From Prorocentrum cordatum (Eukaryota > Sar > Dinophyceae > Prorocentrales > Prorocentraceae), in the NCBI GenBank assembly GCA_963575745.1, contig CAUYUJ010018887.1:80319-143756 (forward strand): 63,438 nt of DNA, given 5' to 3'. Position 1 is the first letter of the stretch, and every line of letters starts with the position of its first letter. The position numbers and the translations under genes are program-made. Positions 41,601 to 48,900 of this stretch are shown here, piece after piece. Under the pieces are notes generated by a model. The model was not told the DNA's origin. It made no database searches and saw nothing but the letters and a program-made list of their open reading frames with translations.

Positions 41601-42999
41601 CCTCCGTCTCGAACTCGCCCCCTGCGAAGCCCCGGCGGCTGTAGGGGTCGACCAGGCCCGACAGCGGCCACGCCGCCTTCCACGAGCCCTGGTTGATCGC
41701 CACCTGCTCCAGGGCCTTCATGATCTGCACCAGCTGCCCGTGCGCCTCGTCGAACTTCTCGTTGTCCATGTACTCGAGGACCGCGACCAGCATCGCGTAC
41801 GTCTTCTTCAGGTCGTACAGCTTGCCCCACGGGATGCGCCTCTTCCCGTAGTCCAAGTACGTCCAGGCCATGCCGTGCTGCACGCCGAGCGCCCGCTTGA
41901 CCTCGGCCCTGAACGCGCGCACCACTCGAAGAGGGTGGCGCTTGACCCGCCGCCGGAGGCGTCTCATGCCCCGCACGGCCTTGCCTGCCTTCCCGACGCT
42001 GCCCAATCCACCGATCGCCTCGTCCTCGTCGCCCGACGAGCTCTGCTTCTTGCCCGTCTCGAGCCGCTCCAAGACCTCGAGCATCCGAAGCTGCAGCAAG
42101 CTCTGCAACCCGTTCGGGTCGAGGCTGGCCGCCGCCGCCGTCGCGCCGCCGCCGCTGGAGCCCGCCTGCTGCCCCGCGGGCGCGCGGGGCGGGGCCTCCT
42201 CGTCGCTGCTCGACAGGAGGCGCCGCCGCTCGCTCCGGCCTCCCGCGGCTCGTGGCGCCTGCCCGGCCGACGGCGCCGCGCGCCCGTCGCGCGGGTCGGC
42301 CTCGACCTCCGACTCCGACGAGCTGTCCTCCTCGGCGGCGGGGGCCGCCGACTGCAGCCGCCTCGCTGCCCGCGCGACGAGCTGCTCCAGGCCCGGGAGG
42401 CCCGCGCCCGCTCCGGCCGCGCGGAGCAGCGCCCGCTGCCCCAGCGCCGCCGCGGCCGCCCCGCCTCCCGGAGCGCCCTGCGGCAGCGTCTCTGTCGGCG
42501 GCGGTCTCGGCACCTCCGCGTCCTCGGTGGACGTGTGGATGCCGCCGCCTGCCGCCACCAACCCGGCCTGGAGCGCCTCGAGCTCGAACCTCCTCTCGCC
42601 GAAGTGCATGTAGTCGTCCCCCCATCCCTCCAGCGCTGCGTCGCGAAGCCGACGCTGGGGCACGACAACGAACCCCACCTGCACCTCGTCACCCGCACGG
42701 TCTCTCACCGCCGCCTCGTAGGCGGCGCCACCCACGGCTCGGGCTGCGACCGCGGGGATCGCCAGGGAGATGTGGGCCTCGTGGACCTCCACCACGAAGC
42801 CCCCCACGTTGATCGCCTGCCGTCGGCCGGCCTCTCCGCCCGCCACGCGCGCGAAGGCCAGGCCGCCTGGAGCCCAGGCCATGGCGCTTGCACCCGCGCA
42901 GCTGCCAGAGCCAGCCAGCTGCGCTTGAGGCCCCCCCCTCTCCCCTACCTGTCTCTGCCGCCTCCCGAGAGCTAAAGGGCATGTATATCTATATATATA

Positions 43000-43051
<52 letters not shown>

Positions 43052-45125
43052 ATATAATTGTATGATATAGTTGACTATCTATAACAAATTATACGGGGGA
43101 CCCCTCCTGGAAAACCCCCGCCCCCAAAACCCCCCTCTGGAACCCTCCGACAAGAGGCTGGGGTCGGGAGAGCGCGCCGGATCGACCAGTGCATCCGCGA
43201 GGCCTCGGCGGCGTCGGGGTCCGAGAGAGTGCACCCCGCATCGCGCTGCGTGGCTGGCGCGTCGGTGATACGGCGCGATCCTCCGACCCCATCTGCCCTG
43301 AAGTCGGGCCTGTCCCTCTACAGGGGGAATGTTCAAAAATTGTGAAAAAATAGTCTTGACCATTTTGGGATAGGTTTGGGGTATTTTGATTTTTCGCCCA
43401 AAATCCGCCTGTAGGGGGGCACGCCCGACCTAAATCTGCCCCTGGCCCGTTTGGGCAGCCTGGAGCTCCTGCCTCGATCAGCGGAGTGGTAGAGAAAGTG
43501 TCCACTGCCGTCGACCCTGTTAGCGGAGAAGAAGATGACTCCCCTCGCATCCTTGAGGCAGGGAATCTGGCGACACGCAAGCAAGCAAGCAAGCAAGCAA
43601 GCCGTGCATCATGAAGACGCGTAGGCAGAGAAATGACTGAAAAATTATGGCGGTGCGCCAAACGCGTCCCGGAAGCAGTCCGCCAAACGCGCTGCGGAGA
43701 CGATGGTGTGACGCAACGGCATACTTTCGTGCGTGAAGAAGCCTCATCGCATACCCTTCGTGAGCCCGCTGCTGCCTTGGGCGGCCTCTGCGCCGGCCAA
43801 GACACGGAGTGGGCAATCAACGCCTTCCCAAAAGCTTTCGGAATCCACTTGGCGGCGCGCGCAAGGGGGTGGAGGGAGGGGGGGGGGGTTCTTAGAAGGA
43901 GGCTGCTTCTTAGAAGGCGCCAGCCTTGCATTTATAGAGAAGTCCCGCGCCTTCTAAGAAGCAGGGGTGCTTCACAAAAGCCCTCCCCCCTCCCCCCACC
44001 CCCCTCTGCGCGTGGCTGATCCACGGCTCAAATCCAGCTGACGTCTACGCCGCGCGCACGAGGCCCGGAGGCGGCCGGGGGTTCGAGCCGGACAGGCCCC
44101 GATCGGCGGTGGACAAACCTCCCTTTAGTAAACCTCCCTCCTCCTCCTCCTCCTCCTCCTCCTCCTCCTCCTCCTCCTCCTCCTTTTCCTCCTCCTCCTC
44201 CTCCTCCTCCTCCTCCTCCTCCTCCTCCTTTTTTTCCTCCTCCTTTTCCTCCTCCTTTTCCTCCTCCTTTTCCTCCTCCTTTTCCTCCTCCGCCTCCTCC
44301 GACAAAAACCGACAGACCTGGATCCGCAAAAATAACGGCCGCGACGCCTCTTGCGAACCAAAAACGGCCAATTCACTAATCGACGCGTCGGGGTAGGAGG
44401 TCTATCAACCTCCGACCCGAGAAAATAGGACGAAGCCAAATCCACTCAAAATCAGTCCCCAGATCCCTCCTGGGGTCCAAACGTCCAGCCGACGAGAAGC
44501 CCCCAGCGAGTCAGAAACGCACGAAAATGCACCCTTTCCCCCTGTGTGCTGGCCGGAACCAGAGCTGGGCAACCTCAAACTCCAACACGAGGCCGCTGAG
44601 GTAGCTCTAGCATTACCACGCAGTGCCGTTGTTTCAAAAACCCTCCTGGGGGAAACACACGAGCAGGCAACCGCTCCAGGACGGCACCGAACATGTGCAC
44701 AAAACACCACCAAGGCAGCCCAGCACGGGTTCAAGACTGATCGAGAAGCTGAAGGTCATCCGCAGCAGGTCATGACATGACGGCTCCAGGACTCCCCGAC
44801 TGCCCCCGACACGCCCGAAAGAGTCCGAAGGAGCTCGCATGAAGTCCGTACCCCTGGGAGGCGAACGCACGTGATGAGTTTGTGGCTTGCTGTAAGAATA
44901 TGGTCTTAGCATCCTTCTGGGATGGTTTGCGCAAGGCTTTCAGGCTAGCTCCTGGCCGCCCATACCGCCTCCGACTTGTCCAGGGGACCCCACGGATGGC
45001 CTCAAGATCAGCCCAAGACCGCCCCCAGACGACCACCAAAGACTAGCCCAAGACGACAGCAAGCAGATCAAGATGGCTACAAGACACTGCACCCCGCCCG
45101 CAGTGGTCACACACACACAAAGACA

Positions 45126-45176
<51 letters not shown>

Positions 45177-45853
45177 GCGCACATTTCGCACCCCTCCCCG
45201 TGAGGAGGAGGAACGTGAGGAGGAGGAGGAAGAATAGGAGCAGGAGGAGGAGGAGAAAGAGAAGGAGGAGGAGCCCTATCCATCCGCCATCCCCCCCCCG
45301 GAGTTCCAACTCAGGCCCCAGCGGACACGCCCGCCTACTGTACCTGGTCCGAGAATGCCAAACTCAGCAGGCAACTGATTCCCCCGATGCTGGAGCCCCA
45401 GCATAATGATGATGGTGATGGTGATGGTGATGGTGATGGTGATGGTCATGGTCATGGTCATGGTGAGGGTGATGGTGATGGTGATGGTGATGGTGATGGT
45501 GATGGTGATGGTGATGGTGATGATGATGATGATTATGACGATGATGATGCTGATGATGGTTATGATGATGATAATGGTAATGACGATGACGCTGCTGATG
45601 ATGATGGTGGTGGTGGTGAGGTTGATGATGCTGATGATGGTGATGATGCTGATGCTGATGCTGAGGGGATGATGATGGTAATCATGATGATGGTGATGGT
45701 GATGGTGATGATGATGATGCTGATGGTGGTGATGATGATGATAATGATGATGCAGATGATGATGCGGATGATGATGATAGTGATGGTGTTGATGCTGACT
45801 TTGAATATGATGGTGATGCTAATGATGGTGATGATGATGATGATCATGATGAC

Positions 45854-45901
<48 letters not shown>

Positions 45902-48900
45902 AATGGTGGTGACCAGGTTGAGGATGATGATTATGCTGATGGTGCTCATGATGGTGACGACGCTATGCTGATACTGATGATGATGCTGCTGATGCTGATG
46001 ATGATGAGTGTGATGATGATGATGATGATGAGGATGATGATAAAGATGATGCTGATGATGATTATGATGATGGTGGTGGTGATGATATGATAATATGAAT
46101 CACCATGCCCAGCATCGTCTTCGTCATCGTTATGGTCATCATTATCGTCTTCGTCATCGCGATCTAGTCGTGGTCATCATGTCCAGAGTCGGCGAGTCCT
46201 TCGGTGCATACGACGGTCAAGGAGCAACCGCTGGGTACGTCGCGCAAAGGTAATCCCGTTCGCCATGGCCCAACGGACAGCAAAAATGCCCGCTTTCCCC
46301 CCAAGCGCAGGTCTCCTCGGCTTTCACTGGCCGCCTCGCGGCCCCCCGAACCAGGGACGTCCAAGAGGGGGGCGTCCAAGAGGGGGGCGTCCAAGAGGGG
46401 GAGCTCGCAAATCATAGCCCGAGGCACGTGTGCGGCCCAGCTGGGGGCCGAGGGACGTGCTGAAAGAAGGAGAGGGCGCCATACATCAGGGCAGGTATCG
46501 TGGCCCTCACCCCCCCACCCTGAGATCAGACGATGCGAAAAATCACGACCGGAGCCCGAGATCCAATCTTTCTGCTGCACTCTTTCGAGCCTGATTGACC
46601 TGTGATGGCCCTGGGGCCCGAGACCAGGCAGAAACGTAAGTCCCTCCCCGCCTGGGGAGTTTTGGAAGCTGGGCGAGGGCCGGCAAATCCGTGGCTGCTA
46701 AAATGGTCTCCCCGGAAGAAGAAGACAAATTCCCGGAACCAAGCTCAGCGCACCAAATGATAAACGGGCTGCTTCCCGGAGGGAAAGCAGCAATTTACCG
46801 GAGCTCCGTTTTAGCAGCCACGGGTTTGCCAGCCTTCGCCCGGCTTCTGAGACTTGCCACACACACACACCCTCCGAGTCCTGCAGGCCGACCGAGGGCC
46901 CAATCAGGGACCCGTCGTTCTGCTCGGGCGGATACGACAGCACCTCGCCGCCATGCCACGTGCGCCCGTCGTCGAGGCTCCAGGTCTGCATGTCGAGGCC
47001 GTGCGCCGCCCGGCGCGGGTTGTTCAGCGTGTCGTAGTGCAGCAGCACAGCCCTGGACCCGTTCTCGAGGAGAACCTCATTCTACACTCGCCCCACCGTG
47101 CTCCCGCGCACAAGGCAGCGCGCGCGGAGAAGGGAGGAGGATCGAGGGTCGAAGGATGGAGAATGGAGGAGGAGGAGGAAGAGGAGGAGGAGGAGGAGGA
47201 GGAGGAGGAGGAAGAGAAGGAGAACAATGGAGGTCGAGAATGGAGGAGGAGAATGGGGGAGGAGAATGGAGGAGGAGAATCGAGGAGGAGGAGGAGGAGA
47301 ATGGAGGAGGAGGAGGAGGAGGAGGAGGAGGAGGAGGAGGAGGAGGAGGGGGAGGAGGGGGAGGAGGGAGGGGGAGGAGGGGGAGGAGGAGGAGGAGGAG
47401 GAGGAGGAGGAGGAGGAGGAGGAGGAGGAGGAGGAGGATGGAGAAGGAGGTCTCTGGGGATCCCCGGAGAGGCCTCTGGACACCACCTCATCCTCCTCCC
47501 CCTCCGCCTCCGCCCCCTCCCTTCCTCCGGAGGAGGCCCCCGGAGGCCCGTGGGAGCCTGCTTCGTCTCCCGCTCCGCCCCGCCCTCCCCAGGACACCCG
47601 CCGACCCGACGTCCTCGGCCCGCGGCCCCGGAGGTCGGTGGCGCGCAGAGGGGGGCCGGGGTGAAGTCGGGCCTGTCCCCCTACAGGGGGATTTTCGACG
47701 AAACATAAGAATAACCCAAAAATAATCCAGAAATAGTACCCCACAAATAGTCCAGAAATAATCCAAAATAGTCTGGGGACTACTTTTTGAATATGTTTTG
47801 ACCATTTGAGGGCATTCTTGGGGTATTCTTATTTTTCGTCGAAAATCCCCCCGTAGGGGGACAGGCCCGACCTAAGGCAAGGGGAGGCGGGCAGGCTTCT
47901 GCGTAGGAGGGTACTTCTGACCCAGGGATCAGAGTGAGCGGGCCCAGGGACACACAGATGAGTACACACAAGTCCCAGAGTCCCCCACATCTCTTCCCAC
48001 ATTTTCTGGGCTTCCGTCTCCCACCCCCACTTCCCATACTTCCCCATACGTTCTTGGGAGTCGACGATTCATTGTGTCTGTGTGCTTCTTCCCCTCCTGA
48101 CAGATGCCTTGATGTTTCGATCGTCGGAGATCTGGGCGCCCTCCCCAGAGATCCACCGCACCGAAAAGATCGAGACGGCGGTGTTCCGCCGTGCTCGGTC
48201 TCTGGAGGCCCTCGCCGGGCCCCAGGACCGTCGAAAAGAATACTCGGGACGAGAAGCCAGCTCACGGGAGCGGCTCGGAACTTCCGGGGGGCCCCGCACT
48301 GAACACAAAACAGGACGTCAGGTCACCGGCCCCCCTTCCTCCCGGAGGCCCCCAGGATGCTCCCAAGAGGCCCCCAGAGGGGCCCACTCCATCGCCCCCC
48401 CCCCGCTCTCCGCCTCCTCCTCCTCTTTCTCCGGACCCTTCTCCTCCTCCTCCTCCTCCTCCTCCTCCTCCTCCTCCTCCTCTCCTCCTCCTCCTCCTCC
48501 TCCTCCTCCTCCTCCTCCTCCTCCTCCTCCTCCTCCTCCTCCTCCTCCTCCTCCTCCTCCTGCCCCTCGTCCTGCTTCACCTGTATATCCCAGCCTGCGA
48601 GCTGCAGCCTCGTTCTGGCGGTCGGCGGAGTGGCGCAAGCCGCTCGAAGCAGAGCGTCGGGGATCTGGGTCGCCTTCCTCCCTCCTGGTGGCCCTCGAGA
48701 TGCTCCCAACAGGCCCCCAAGCTGCCCCCCAGAGGCCTACGAGCGCGCTCCGACGAGGCCCCACGAGGCATCCCTGAGGACTCTCTGCTCCACGTCTGCG
48801 TCGCCGTCGCCGCAGCCGCCGTCGTCGTCGTCGTCGTCGTCCGCCGCCGTCGCCGTCGTCAGGGTCGGCAGCACTGGCCGCAAGGCCTTCCCGATCAGAT

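Larger units (their letters stand above)
35100..42980 (-). mobile_element. Tyrosine-recombinase retrotransposon (DIRS/Ngaro-like), near complete
   Basis: 7.88 kb, in intron C/D of the sialidase gene and in the same orientation. Element order in its coding sense: A1 (42980-42918), Gag-like ORF, RT-RNase H-methyltransferase ORF, tyrosine recombinase, membrane ORF, B1 (35664-35433), A2 (35432-35370), 38-bp spacer, B2 (35331-35100). A1/A2 (63 bp) and B1/B2 (232 bp) each differ at one position only, so the insertion is recent. This A1-ORFs-B1-A2-B2 layout is the split direct repeat structure of PAT/Ngaro-type elements, which integrate through a circular intermediate by a tyrosine recombinase. It is inserted in a (TA)n tract with no evident target duplication. 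All main frames are open. Confidence 0.92.

Noticed and set aside
41430-42625. N-terminal 400 codons of the 1593-codon frame
   Set aside because: Low-complexity Arg/Gly/Ala shadow of the Gag-like ORF; RT motifs only begin after the Gag stop.
46190-46260. Possible extra sialidase exon (SGCSLTVVCTEG) between exons B and C
   Set aside because: B and C join in phase without it and the splice phase for this piece does not fit; no diagnostic motif.
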